Of a stretch of 64,000 bases of DNA, positions 1 to 7,728 are shown in pieces. Source of the DNA: Micromonospora parastrephiae (lineage in GTDB: Bacteria; Actinomycetota; Actinomycetes; Mycobacteriales; Micromonosporaceae); assembly GCF_016802865.1 (NCBI RefSeq), contig NZ_JAEVHM010000001.1:114122-178121 (forward strand). The letters run 5' to 3'. Position numbers and translations under genes: made by a program. The first letter of the stretch is position 1, and every line of letters begins with the position of its first letter. Below the pieces are notes generated by a model. The model was not told the DNA's origin, did no database searches, and saw nothing but the letters and a program-made list of their open reading frames with translations.

Positions 1-396
1 AACGAGGGCAACCTGAACGACTTCTACGCCGCCCGGTACCGCTTCCGCCGCGATGTGGCACTGAGCTGGCTCAACCGACTCGCTGATGCCGGCTACGGCC
101 TGTCGGATGCCGAGAGTGAACTACGCGATCTGCTGACGCCGAAGCCCACCGATCAGGCCGACAGCGACATCGAGGATGACGAGGACGAGGACGCCGGGGA
201 AGACGGCGACGAGGAAGACGAAGATGACGACACGCCGCGCCTGCAACTCGTGCCGGATGGCGAGCAGGCGGAAAGCGCGGCCGAGGACACCCTGACGCCG
301 GTGCCCGCCCGATCCCGGCCCGACGTGACCGTCCAGCACCAGAGGCCCGACGATCAGTCGATCGAGCCGGCGGCTCAGGACCGCGCCGCCGCGTGA
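1..396 (+). CDS. C-terminal part of an acidic protein, possibly ParB-like (partial)
   Basis: The reading frame is open from the first base, so the gene starts upstream of the window; 131 codons remain before the TGA at 394-396. The visible start is a compact helical stretch (RRDVALSWLNRLADAGYGLS). It is followed by a very acidic linker rich in Asp and Glu, then a Pro/Ala-rich tail. The helical part loosely recalls the C-termini of actinobacterial ParB-type partition proteins, but no diagnostic motif is in view, so that is a guess. It lies on the same strand as the accessory genes that follow. Confidence 0.6.
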   Translation, partial: NEGNLNDFYAARYRFRRDVALSWLNRLADAGYGLSDAESELRDLLTPKPTDQADSDIEDDEDEDAGEDGDEEDEDDDTPRLQLVPDGEQAESAAEDTLTPVPARSRPDVTVQHQRPDDQSIEPAAQDRAAA

Positions 397-511
397 CGAA
401 GGTGAGGGTGCCCGGCTCGTCCGGGCACCCTCACCGGCTCGCCCTCACGCTTCACCACGCCCGACCCGTCGCCATCGCGGCGGACCGTCACCTCACGCGA
501 GGAACACCATC

Positions 512-883
512 GTGGCCTCCAACACTCGTTCAACGCACCCGCAATCCGACGCCAACGAAGCAGTGACCGAAGCCATCGCTGACGCCCGCCTCCGACTGAA
601 GCGATCGTCGGGCCGATGCGCCCACGACTTGCGCGAACTCGCCGCTCATCTCATCAGCGCGCACCTTCCCAGCGCGCGCACCGCCCTGCTGTCGAAGGGG
701 CATAAGCCGATCACCTTCGACACCGTCATCGCTCTCGTCGCTGGTTCGGCAGGTGGAGGGGACAGGAGCCTGGGGAGCGAATTCAGACACGCAGCTGTCC
801 CCGGCAGGCGTCGGATAGCGTCAACCGGATCCACCCTCGCGCCTCGGGTCTACGAACCATCACCGCTGGCAAGTCGGCGCTGA
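512..883 (+). CDS. Small hypothetical protein, probably truncated
   Basis: A GTG start at 512 sits behind a GAGGAAC-type ribosome binding site. The first 80 or so residues have normal coding composition, with helical stretches (ARLRLKRSSGRCAHDLRELA), and read like a small helical DNA-associated protein; I do not recognise the family. From about 779 the frame runs into the remains of another gene (see the pseudogene at 779-1192), so the last 35 residues are probably read-through. The original 3' end of this gene has most likely been replaced. Confidence 0.4.
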   Translation: MASNTRSTHPQSDANEAVTEAIADARLRLKRSSGRCAHDLRELAAHLISAHLPSARTALLSKGHKPITFDTVIALVAGSAGGGDRSLGSEFRHAAVPGRRRIASTGSTLAPRVYEPSPLASRR

Positions 884-1192
884 GCTCTGGCGTCGAAGGC
901 CTCTTCTATAGCGCCGTCGACCAGTCCGGCTGGCTGGCGCCGCACCTCGCCGACGTGGTACCCACCCCGCCCCCGCAGCCGCTCGAGGGCGGGCAGGGTA
1001 GCCGATCGCCGTCAGCGACCAGGCCGACGAATACACAGACGGCCGGATCGGACCCCAGCCGGCGGGCCGGTGACCGAACGTCCCAGGTCGTGACGGTCGG
1101 CCCGGACGCTGCTGTGCTCTTCGCCGACCACTACGTCGACGACGGCCAAGCCCACGCCGCGACGCTCCCGCTCAACGTCGAGCGATCACCGC
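779..1192 (+). pseudogene. Decayed copy of the mosaic protein family encoded at 10442 and 19578
   Basis: In one frame, 779-805 encodes EFRHAAVPG, matching DFRRAAVPD near the N-terminus of the protein at 19578. After a missing base near 815-820 another frame gives VNRIHPRASGLRTITAGK, matching INRTFPMVSGLRTITAGK of the protein at 10442. Further on, 1087-1190 encodes a VLFADHYVDDGQ segment that matches the VLFTDRYAEHGQ module of the 19578 protein. Start, frame and spacing are all disrupted, so this is a relic. It shows that the family has been duplicated and lost within the element. Assignment rests on by-eye comparison with two intact paralogues in the window. Confidence 0.65.
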
Positions 1193-1466
1193 CCAGTCGA
1201 GGGGCCAGGGCCCCCCGCGCTCACCGGAGACGCAACCGAGCAGCACCGCCACCAGCACCACGAGGGGCAGGCCACCGCCGGGTGACTTGCCCTTCGTGGG
1301 TCGACGTCAACATCGTCAGGCAGCAACCAACCGCCACCAGTCCAGCAGGAGAGCCATGACACCCGCATCGGGAACCCACGGCAGCAGGAGAGCGTCAAGG
1401 CGCACCGCTGTTACACTCGGCACCAATCTCACGCCGAGCACTCGCTCGTTGTCGAGGTTGTTGGTT

Positions 1467-1518
1467 GGCGGCCGGGGTGCTGCTGGCACCCGTCCGCGGG
1501 TGCATATCCCCGGCCGCC
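1467..1518 (+). promoter_or_regulatory. Leader hairpin before regulator gene
   Basis: An 11-bp inverted repeat (GGCGGCCGGGG at 1467-1477, CCCCGGCCGCC at 1508-1518) encloses a second small stem (GCACCC/GGGTGC). It ends 36 nt before the GTG start at 1554. A similar GGCCGGGGC/GCCCCGGCC stem precedes the paralogous gene at 7729. It may be an attenuator or operator; function is unknown. Confidence 0.45.
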
Positions 1519-1553
1519 GCACACTCTGGCCCCCCACCCGAGCAGGAACAGAC

Positions 1554-2273
1554 GTGAGAATTCGGGTTGTCGACGGACGCCGGATGACCGACCGCGCCGG
1601 CGCAGCCGAGTTCACCGGTCGCAGCGAGCACACCATCACGATCCAGACCAGCCCGAAGGCCCGCGCCGACGGATCCGGCTGGCCCGCCCCAGTCGAAGGC
1701 CCCGACGGCGGCCTGCTGTATCCCCTCGACGAACTCGCCGCCACGATCGAAGGCATCGCCGAAGCCGCCCGGGCGCGCGTCCATTCGATCACGCTCGACG
1801 GCGACCCCGACGAGCTGATCTCCGCCGTCGAATTCCGTGGACTCATCGACGCCACGGCCGGTACCTGGTCCAAGTATGTGGATATGAGCAAAGCAGCCTG
1901 GGAGCGCGGCGAGGACGGCTACCTGCCCCGCCCTGACCTCGAAGAGCCTGCTCGAACGCGCGGCGTCACCCGCTCCTGGGCGCGCCGGCGCGTCGAAACG
2001 TGGATCAACAGCCGTCCCGGCCGCAGTGCCGGGGCGGGCCCGCGTGTGCGCACCGAAGAGACCGGCCCGACCGCCGCCAAATACCGCCGCGTGGCAGCCG
2101 CGATCCGGCAGGACATCTCCAAAGGCGCCCTCACCTCAGGACAGCGCCTACCCTCCATGAACGCGCTAAGCACCCAGTACGACGTCAGCATGAGCACCAT
2201 CCAACGCGCGATCGCCGAGCTCCGTAGCGAGGGCGTCCTGACTCGAGGCAGCGACGGCATCACCGTGGCGTAG
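1554..2273 (+). CDS. Modular regulator with C-terminal GntR-type winged helix
   Basis: The 239-residue protein starts at GTG 1554; the frame is open further upstream but that part looks non-coding. Residues 1-45 resemble an HTH/excisionase-like fold (DRAGAAEFTGRSEHTI). The middle domain (DELISAVEFRGLIDATAGTWSKYV) is shared with the protein at 7729. The C-terminal 70 residues form a GntR-type winged helix (IRQDISKGALTSGQRLPSMN, then YDVSMSTIQRAIAEL). The two paralogues share the N-terminal and middle parts but differ in the C-terminal DNA-binding domain, which points to domain swapping. It is probably a transcriptional regulator of element genes; the target is unknown. Confidence 0.75.
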   Translation: MRIRVVDGRRMTDRAGAAEFTGRSEHTITIQTSPKARADGSGWPAPVEGPDGGLLYPLDELAATIEGIAEAARARVHSITLDGDPDELISAVEFRGLIDATAGTWSKYVDMSKAAWERGEDGYLPRPDLEEPARTRGVTRSWARRRVETWINSRPGRSAGAGPRVRTEETGPTAAKYRRVAAAIRQDISKGALTSGQRLPSMNALSTQYDVSMSTIQRAIAELRSEGVLTRGSDGITVA

Positions 2274-2332
2274 CACGACCATCCTGCGACGGAGAGCCGC
2301 TGCAGGCTTGCGAACCCTGGGATACTCGATCA

Positions 2333-2695
2333 ATGCGCCGCATCTACGATCCTGACCACACTGCGGACATCCGGCTCCTCCTACGCAAGCTCGTTATCCG
2401 CGGTGTCATCGGTCTTGTCCTCGTCAACATCTTTGCGGTGTTCCCGATGTTTGTGCTCGATGACAGCCGCGAAGCAGCGACGGAATCGGACCTCATCGTC
2501 TGGATCCTTCGGATCGCCTGGATCTTCATTGCACTGCTCTTCGTCGTTTCGATGGTGAGCCTGGCTTCAGCGGGAATCGGTTGGATTGCATATCGGAGGC
2601 GTCGGGCCGAGTTGGACGCCGCCGGGGCCGAAGCCGTTGGTGAAGTCAGGGCGCGCCTGGCCTACCTGCCCAGCGACGACGATCCGAAGTCGTGA
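2333..2695 (+). CDS. Small two-helix membrane protein
   Basis: This 120-residue protein has two predicted membrane helices, at about residues 22-45 and 57-85, a charged linker between them and a short acidic cytoplasmic tail. No motif indicates a function and I do not recognise the family. It starts at ATG 2333, about 60 nt after the regulator stop, and could share its transcript. Codon use is ordinary for the window. A superinfection-immunity or entry-exclusion type protein is possible, but nothing in the sequence demonstrates it. Confidence 0.6.
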   Translation: MRRIYDPDHTADIRLLLRKLVIRGVIGLVLVNIFAVFPMFVLDDSREAATESDLIVWILRIAWIFIALLFVVSMVSLASAGIGWIAYRRRRAELDAAGAEAVGEVRARLAYLPSDDDPKS

Positions 2696-2980
2696 ACGGC
2701 ACTGCCCCGGGGGTCGAGAAGCTCCGTCGGAGGCCGGGCCTGGCAACCCCTCGGCTGGGTGATACGTCGTGGAGGGCAACGCCTTGATGAACCTCGAATC
2801 AGCGACGGATGACGCCAAAGAATCACGGTCCGCACCTCAGCCGCCTCGTACCCCCATAGGAGCGAACAGCGCACTGTCGCCCCACAACAAGCTGCAGGTC
2901 GGTTCACAAGCGCCTCCGGCGGGGGCGCTCGGGCTCCGGGATGATCGACCGGAAGTTGCAGGTTCACGGGGGAGGGACGG

Positions 2981-3123
2981 TCGTCCCGCCCACCATCGAC
3001 CCAAGGCAAGCCGAGCAGGTCAGGGGCAGGGTGGCAAGGTCGTTCGTCCGGCGGGGCGCTCCACCTTGCCACCCTGCCCCTGACCTGCTCCACAGGTGTT
3101 GGGTCGACGGCAGACGGGACGAC
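2981..3123. repeat. Large imperfect hairpin with a 27-bp perfect core
   Basis: The core is a perfect 27-bp inverted repeat (3013-3039 with 3064-3090) around a 24-nt loop. Outer arms at 2981-3003 and 3100-3123 are also complementary (TCGTCCCG at the ends, TCGACCCA next to the core), separated from it by 9 unpaired bases on each side, so the whole is symmetrical about position 3052. There is no T-tract. No convincing gene lies between 2696 and 3276. It could be a MITE-like insertion, a single-strand origin or ssDNA promoter, or a strong terminator. Confidence 0.85.
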
Positions 3124-3208
3124 AGCCGGACGTAGGTGCGAAGCCCCAGCACAGTAGCGCCCCTTATCTCAAGAAGCACCTTGGCCATCATCATACCCAT
3201 TCCCGGTT

Positions 3209-3227
3209 CAATGCTGTATGATTATAG
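3209..3227 (+). promoter_or_regulatory. Shared promoter-like motif, copy 1
   Basis: The sequence CAATGCTGTATGATTATAG carries a good -10 hexamer (TATGAT) and lies 50 nt before the phosphatase start. It is the first of seven near-identical copies in this window, each upstream of an accessory gene. Confidence 0.6.
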
Positions 3228-3276
3228 CATCAGGTCCACATGGCCCACGTTCGCACGAGAAGAAAGGCCTCGCCAC

Positions 3277-4203
3277 ATGGACGCCAACGACGTTGACCGC
3301 GACCCTTACATCCGATGGGACGACACCTGGCAGAAGAACATGACCCGCTGCATCGCCTGCGGGTTTGAATGGTTCTTCCACGTTCCCGAACGCCGCTGGC
3401 CACACCTGTGCGTGGACTGCGCCGATGCCGCAGCCCGCTACCCGGACAACCTCCTGCACTCGGCCGCAATCGCCTACGACCAGGGCCCCCGCCAGGTACA
3501 CGCCGACGCCGCCGCGGTCTATCGCGACCCAAGCACCGGCCGGCAGGGTTTCTGCGTCACGGACGGCATCGGCGACGACTACGAGCCGGCCACCGCGGCT
3601 TACACGGCCGCATGGTCGGCGGCGGCTGCGGCCGCGACGGGTGGAGCCGCCGCCGGCCTGCACGCCGCCCGCGCCATCTGGCACCGCCACTACGACCACG
3701 CCCCGGCAGGCCAGGAGGGCAACGCAGTTGCCGTCGTCGCCGCCCCGATCGACACCGCCAACGGCGGAGGCTACGACATCGCCTGGTGCGGAGACGCCCG
3801 CGCGTACACCTACGAGGCCGCCACACTGACGCAGATCACCACCGACCACACCGAAGCGCAGCACATGCGCGACACCGGCATGCCCGCCGAATGGATCGGC
3901 CCGCGCGCAGAGAACACCATCCGCGCCTCGGTCGGGCGGGGCGAGATCGCCAGCGTCCGCGTCCTCGGCCCGATCGGCCGGCTACTGCTGTGCAGCGACG
4001 GCGTGCACCGTCAACTCTCCCCCGACGCGATGACGCGAATTCTGCGCGTGCACGCGAGCCCCCGCAGCGCCGCCACCCGCCTGATACGGGCCGCGCGCCA
4101 GGCCGGCAGCACCGACAACGCGACCGCCCTCGTGATCGACCTGCCCGCGAGCGCGAACAGCCGCTACCACCGCCCCGATGCCGACTCGCGCCAACCTAGC
4201 TAG
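3277..4203 (+). CDS. PP2C-family (PPM) protein phosphatase with N-terminal Zn-ribbon-like motif
   Basis: The protein has 308 residues from ATG 3277, preceded by an AGAAAGG site. It shows PPM landmarks in order: VTDGIGDD (about residue 95), WCGDARAY (170), LLLCSDGV (236) and GSTDNATALV (277). The Asp residues of the first, third and fourth would bind the two catalytic metals. These enzymes remove phosphate from Ser/Thr residues in the cytoplasm. An N-terminal CxxC...CxxC pair (CIAC and CVDC) suggests a small zinc-binding appendage, uncommon for the family. It stands behind promoter motif copy 1 and runs into copy 2. It might counteract host Ser/Thr kinases or phosphorylation-based defences, but that is speculation. 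Confidence 0.8.
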   Translation: MDANDVDRDPYIRWDDTWQKNMTRCIACGFEWFFHVPERRWPHLCVDCADAAARYPDNLLHSAAIAYDQGPRQVHADAAAVYRDPSTGRQGFCVTDGIGDDYEPATAAYTAAWSAAAAAATGGAAAGLHAARAIWHRHYDHAPAGQEGNAVAVVAAPIDTANGGGYDIAWCGDARAYTYEAATLTQITTDHTEAQHMRDTGMPAEWIGPRAENTIRASVGRGEIASVRVLGPIGRLLLCSDGVHRQLSPDAMTRILRVHASPRSAATRLIRAARQAGSTDNATALVIDLPASANSRYHRPDADSRQPS

Positions 4204-4219
4204 TGCTGTATGATTATAG
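4201..4219 (+). promoter_or_regulatory. Shared promoter-like motif, copy 2
   Basis: TAGTGCTGTATGATTATAG overlaps the stop codon of the phosphatase gene and precedes the gene at 4328 by 109 nt. The core is identical to that of copy 1. Confidence 0.6.
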
Positions 4220-4238
4220 GTGAGAACTCCCTGCGACC

Positions 4239-4254
4239 TTAGCAGGGTGCAATT
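4239..4254 (+). promoter_or_regulatory. TAGYAGGG..CAATT motif, copy 1
   Basis: TTAGCAGGGTGCAATT lies between promoter motif copy 2 and the start at 4328. Two further copies occur at 4919-4935 and 5825-5841, each also in a gene leader. Its CAAT/ACAAT core could serve as a -10 element or an operator. Confidence 0.45.
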
Positions 4255-4327
4255 CAAGAGAGCGAACAGAACGACAGCCCGAAACGCTCACACCAGGAAC
4301 CCCCAACCGGAGAGGACCCGACGCGAG

Positions 4328-4867
4328 ATGACCAAGGACGCAGGCACGACCACCATGGAGCGCAAGACGGCCGTCGAGGAACTGCACCTGTTCCACTACC
4401 TGACCCACAGCCTGCTCGTGACCATCCAGATTGTCGCCGCCGATACCTGTCCCGAAGGGATCGACCACACCCACACGCCGGACGGGCAGCACCTGTACCG
4501 CCGCACCGAAATGTTCACCGTCCGCGACGACGCCGAGCGTCGCGTCTCGCAGCACCTCGGCGACTTCGTCGACGACCGGACCATCTTCGACGCCGTGACG
4601 CTCGTCCGCCACGAGACGGAGCCCAGCGGACGCCCCTACGCCGTGAAGATCGACGCCACCAATGGCGCGGACGGCAACCCCCGGCGCGGCTGGATGATCT
4701 ACACACCCGCTGGCCGGTACCTCGGTTTCATCACCGAGACCACCGAGGACCGCGCCGGACGAAACCCGCTCGCGGCAGCCGGCGAGGCCCTGGAATTGTG
4801 CACCGTGCCCGCCACCGCCCGGTTTTACCAGACCTGCTTGCAGGAGCAGTACCCGCACGCCGGCTGA
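4328..4867 (+). CDS. Hypothetical protein
   Basis: This 179-residue soluble protein starts at ATG 4328. It has regular coding composition, alternating helix and strand character, no signal peptide and no membrane segment. A basic patch and RRGWMIYTPAGRYLGFITE form the best-ordered part. I do not recognise the family. Two regulatory motifs precede it (4201-4219 and 4239-4254), giving it one of the longest leaders in the cluster. It belongs to the same-strand series of small accessory genes. Confidence 0.65.
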   Translation: MTKDAGTTTMERKTAVEELHLFHYLTHSLLVTIQIVAADTCPEGIDHTHTPDGQHLYRRTEMFTVRDDAERRVSQHLGDFVDDRTIFDAVTLVRHETEPSGRPYAVKIDATNGADGNPRRGWMIYTPAGRYLGFITETTEDRAGRNPLAAAGEALELCTVPATARFYQTCLQEQYPHAG

Positions 4868-4918
4868 CCAGCCTCCACCCCGGAGGCAGGTCAGCAAAGG
4901 GGCCGTTAGGCCCGGTTT

Positions 4919-4935
4919 GCTAGTAGGGCTCAATT
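4919..4935 (+). promoter_or_regulatory. TAGYAGGG..CAATT motif, copy 2
   Basis: GCTAGTAGGGCTCAATT is located about 200 nt before the small gene at 5132. It matches the copies at 4239 and 5825 in the TAGYAGGG block and the CAATT block with the same spacing. Confidence 0.45.
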
Positions 4936-5131
4936 GCATTCGAGCGCGACGGGACGCAGATTCGATCGCTCGCCCAGAACCCCACAGGGAGAGGCGCCAG
5001 CGACGCCGCTCGCGGCCCAATCCGCGTCCGCCGCGCCGCCGAGCGGCGCAGCCTGAATGCCTCGTCGCGTCGGCTTGGACCCCGACCGCCGACGAGGCCA
5101 GCCCACCCATCCCACACAGAAAGGGCAGCCC

Positions 5132-5323
5132 ATGACGCTGACCAGCGACAGTCACCCGATCGACATCCCCGCGCGCTACCTGCGCATGCAGCTCGAAGCC
5201 GTGCCCGCCACACCCGCCGGAGGATGGGAGACGGGAGCCACCGAGCACGCCCGGAACCTTGCCGTCAGCCTGTGCGACGTTTTGAACGGCGCGACCTGGC
5301 AGGCAATCACCCGGTACCGCTAG
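5132..5323 (+). CDS. Small hypothetical protein (63 aa)
   Basis: The ATG at 5132 follows an AAAGGGCAG site, a good ribosome binding site. The product is 63 residues with a helical C-terminal half (ARNLAVSLCDVLNGATWQAI) and no recognisable motif. The next gene begins 12 nt after its stop, so the two are probably co-transcribed from the motif at 4919. Function unknown. Confidence 0.5.
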   Translation: MTLTSDSHPIDIPARYLRMQLEAVPATPAGGWETGATEHARNLAVSLCDVLNGATWQAITRYR

Positions 5324-5335
5324 GAGCCCCACCCC

Positions 5336-5656
5336 TTGGTAGAGCAGCGCTTTGACACCTTCGTCATGATCGACGGACGCCGCCTGGTCGCGGTGTCGCA
5401 CCGGTGCCCACCCGGCACCGTGCGCGATCTATGGAACGTCCGCGTGAACGGGCGCGCGATCGGGCATCGGACGTTCCCCCACGAGGTACCGCACTCCGTC
5501 GAGGTCATCAGCCGCAGCGTCTGGCGACACCTGCACGGCATTGCCGTCGATGACTGCGACACTCCCGGCTGCCACGGCACCGCCACCATGGCCACCTGGG
5601 GCCACCAGTCGTGGTGCCACACCTGCGCAAAACGGTTCGCCCTCACCGGACAGTGA
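5336..5656 (+). CDS. Small zinc-finger-like hypothetical protein
   Basis: This 106-residue protein is read from TTG 5336, with AGGAG about 10 nt upstream; an internal ATG at 5366 is an alternative start. The C-terminal third carries Cys residues in the arrangement CDTPGC...CHTC, with nearby His residues, suggesting a small zinc-binding ribbon that could contact nucleic acid or protein. The N-terminal part is mixed strand and helix. Family not recognised. It is coupled to the 63-aa gene before it. Confidence 0.55.
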   Translation: MVEQRFDTFVMIDGRRLVAVSHRCPPGTVRDLWNVRVNGRAIGHRTFPHEVPHSVEVISRSVWRHLHGIAVDDCDTPGCHGTATMATWGHQSWCHTCAKRFALTGQ

Positions 5657-5824
5657 GCCTGACGACCACATCGGCCGCCCCACCACGACCCCGACCGAAG
5701 GCGTTCCATTCTCGACCTGCCCGACTTCCGGCGGCACGACGCACACGGCAATGGCATGAACCCGGCGGAGACCCTGCGCACCGCCGGGGACGCGAGCATC
5801 TGAACCATCGTTGCGCCATCCCCG

Positions 5825-5841
5825 CTTAGTAGGGTACAATT
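5825..5841 (+). promoter_or_regulatory. TAGYAGGG..CAATT motif, copy 3, with a possible sigma70-type promoter
   Basis: CTTAGTAGGGTACAATT contains TACAAT, with TTGCGC 18 bp upstream, which would make a fair -35/-10 pair. It lies 73 nt before the start at 5914 and is the best promoter candidate among the three copies. Confidence 0.5.
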
Positions 5842-5913
5842 AAATGGTTGGAGCGAGGGACGGCAACCCGAACTCCGACCAGGAACCCACCGACCGACGA
5901 GAAGGAGCACGGC

Positions 5914-6501
5914 ATGACCAGCATCGAGCGCGTCCGGATCCTGCACGGCCACACCAGCCCCGACACCGCCTACCAGGTCGACGACTACCCCTACAGCTAC
6001 ACGCTGCGCTGCACGATCCGCTACTGGATCGAGACGGCGACCAAGGGCGCCAAGAAGGGTGAGCAGCGATTCATGTCGCAGACCACCAACCCGAAGCGTC
6101 CGGGTGAGCCCTGGAACAAGCCCAAGGGCGACACCTACAACCTGATGCAGGTGATGTACCTCGACGGGAACGAACACGTCCAGACGTGGGGCGTCAGCGC
6201 GTACGGCATCTCGCCGGAGGGCGACGCGGTGTTCCGCCTCAAGGGCCTGTATGACCAGCTCACCGACGCGCAGCGCGCCGCGTACGACCAGCTGATCGCG
6301 ATCGCCAAGCGGTACCCGGACAGCTGGCAGAGCTGGGAGAACAAGGTGACCGCTGTCGCCGAGTACCTGCGCGCAGGCGGGGGCGAGCCTGAGCCGGTCA
6401 ACGGCGTGTGGATCTCCCCGGACGGCGAGCGGCACCACCTCGGCAGCGAGCGCGACACCGCCGCGTGCCTCGCCATCGCCCGCCAGCGCCTCTCCTCCTG
6501 A
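5914..6501 (+). CDS. Hypothetical protein
   Basis: The ATG at 5914 follows GAAGGAG, an excellent ribosome binding site. The 195-residue protein has an N-terminal beta-rich half (SYTLRCTIRYWIE, a Lys-rich loop, then QVMYLDGNEHVQTWGVS) and a helical C-terminal half. No catalytic motif, signal peptide or membrane helix is visible. It resembles the uncharacterised proteins common on actinobacterial plasmids and prophages, but I cannot assign a family. Downstream lies a GC-rich intergenic stretch with a repeated motif. Confidence 0.65.
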   Translation: MTSIERVRILHGHTSPDTAYQVDDYPYSYTLRCTIRYWIETATKGAKKGEQRFMSQTTNPKRPGEPWNKPKGDTYNLMQVMYLDGNEHVQTWGVSAYGISPEGDAVFRLKGLYDQLTDAQRAAYDQLIAIAKRYPDSWQSWENKVTAVAEYLRAGGGEPEPVNGVWISPDGERHHLGSERDTAACLAIARQRLSS

Positions 6502-6904
6502 CCCCTCGCGTCGCGCCCGGAGCACCCCGGGCGGCCGACCCCGGCCCGTCGCGGTCGGGGCGGGACCGGAGCGGCACGCGCCGCTGCGGGAGGCCGATCC
6601 GACGCGCATCGAGCGCGCCGAATCCGGACGAGGGGCGCTCACGCTCCCCCTCGCCTCCCCCGGCTACCGTGCCCGGCGCCGTCCGCTGCTCACCCCTAAC
6701 CACCACGCCAGGAACCCATGAGGCCACACACCCCGGCGTCGGCCCCGGCAGCCGCCGAGCGTCGCCTGCCGTTCCGGCGCCCGCCTAGACGCACGGGATG
6801 CGCGAAGTACGCCCCACACCAGCGACCACCCGCAGACGAACTCAGCAGCCCGCCGGTAATCGGCCGAGCCCCGAACCATGAACTCCCACCGAAAGGGACA
6901 CGCC
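6502..6904. other. Intergenic region with GCGCATCGAGC repeat copy 1
   Basis: Very GC-rich DNA with no convincing gene. It holds a short element (GACGCGCATCGAGCGCGCCG at 6601-6620) that recurs, with one or two changes, at 18388, 22890 and 23895, always between genes and about 55-95 nt before the next start except here. The intervening sequence also contains overlapping CCCCGG/CCGGGG dyads that could act as terminators. Confidence 0.6.
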
Positions 6905-7369
6905 ATGCCCACGCCCCCACCCACGCCGCCCGCCAGCGCCCAACCCGACCCAGCAGGCCTGCACGTCGTCCACTACTCCGGGAGCATGAACGACGGCACG
7001 AACGCCAAAGTTCCCCCCGCTCGCCTGCCCGACGTCTCGGGTCGCTGGGCCGGCGCCACCGATGCCGAGCAAAAGATGCTAGTCGGACAGGCACACGCCG
7101 AGGCCATCGACGAGGACGGCGACCGCAACGCCCGCGAGTTCGACCGGGTCCAGTACGTCTACAACGAGGCGGTGGGCTACCGCGGCGAGGTTGCTGAACA
7201 CGTCGACGCGCGCACGGTCAGCGTGGTCTTCTCGTTCCCCGCAGACGGCGTTGGCCGCTCAATGCCGATTCGCGACGAAGCAGGCCGCATCCGCATCTGC
7301 GAAACGGACGGCAACCGCGTCGGGTGGGCACGGCTGACCGAGTTCGAGTGGACCGACACACTGCCGTGA
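6905..7369 (+). CDS. Hypothetical protein
   Basis: I start this 154-residue protein at ATG 6905 because GAAAGGG lies 9 nt upstream; an in-frame ATG at 6878 would place that site inside the gene. A Pro-rich N-terminus is followed by an acidic, helix-rich region and a C-terminal beta segment (RTVSVVFSFPADGVGRS, then IRICETDGNRVGWARL). No family is recognised. It precedes, at 360 nt, the second modular regulator. Confidence 0.6.
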   Translation: MPTPPPTPPASAQPDPAGLHVVHYSGSMNDGTNAKVPPARLPDVSGRWAGATDAEQKMLVGQAHAEAIDEDGDRNAREFDRVQYVYNEAVGYRGEVAEHVDARTVSVVFSFPADGVGRSMPIRDEAGRIRICETDGNRVGWARLTEFEWTDTLP

Positions 7370-7728
7370 AATACATCGCTGGCTGCGACACTAGATAGCC
7401 GACTGTCTCACCGAATCCCGCGCGGTCGAATGTTCTCCTCTCCCGGCCGCCGGCTCTTTGATCAGCGCCGCCGAGGCGTACCGGCAGCTCGGCCATCCCG
7501 TTGGAGGTGACCAGTCCCAACCGAAGCCGGCCGGCCTGACCGCGACACAGCCCCTACCCCTGCCACCAGCACACGCCCAACCGCTACCATCGAAAACTCC
7601 TCGACCGGATCCTTCCGCGTCGGGGGTTCCTGAGGACGGCCGGGGCTTTGCCGGCCCTCGGCCGCAAGGCCAAGGGTTTAGCCCCGGCCATCCGCGGTAT
7701 CGGGGCCGACCCCGCGAACGGGGGCACG
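7370..7728. other. Intergenic leader region with hairpin
   Basis: No gene is supported here. A 9-bp inverted repeat (GGCCGGGGC at 7638-7646, GCCCCGGCC at 7681-7689) encloses smaller GGCC-type dyads and ends 39 nt before the start at 7729. It mirrors the hairpin at 1467-1518 in front of the paralogous regulator, which suggests a conserved leader structure. Confidence 0.5.

Noticed and set aside
2769..3135. Two short + strand frames over the large hairpin
   Set aside because: They are dictated by the inverted repeat and have no coding character.
4214..5401. 395-codon minus-strand open frame
   Set aside because: It covers three + strand genes with regulatory motifs and ribosome binding sites; its composition is that of a shadow frame.
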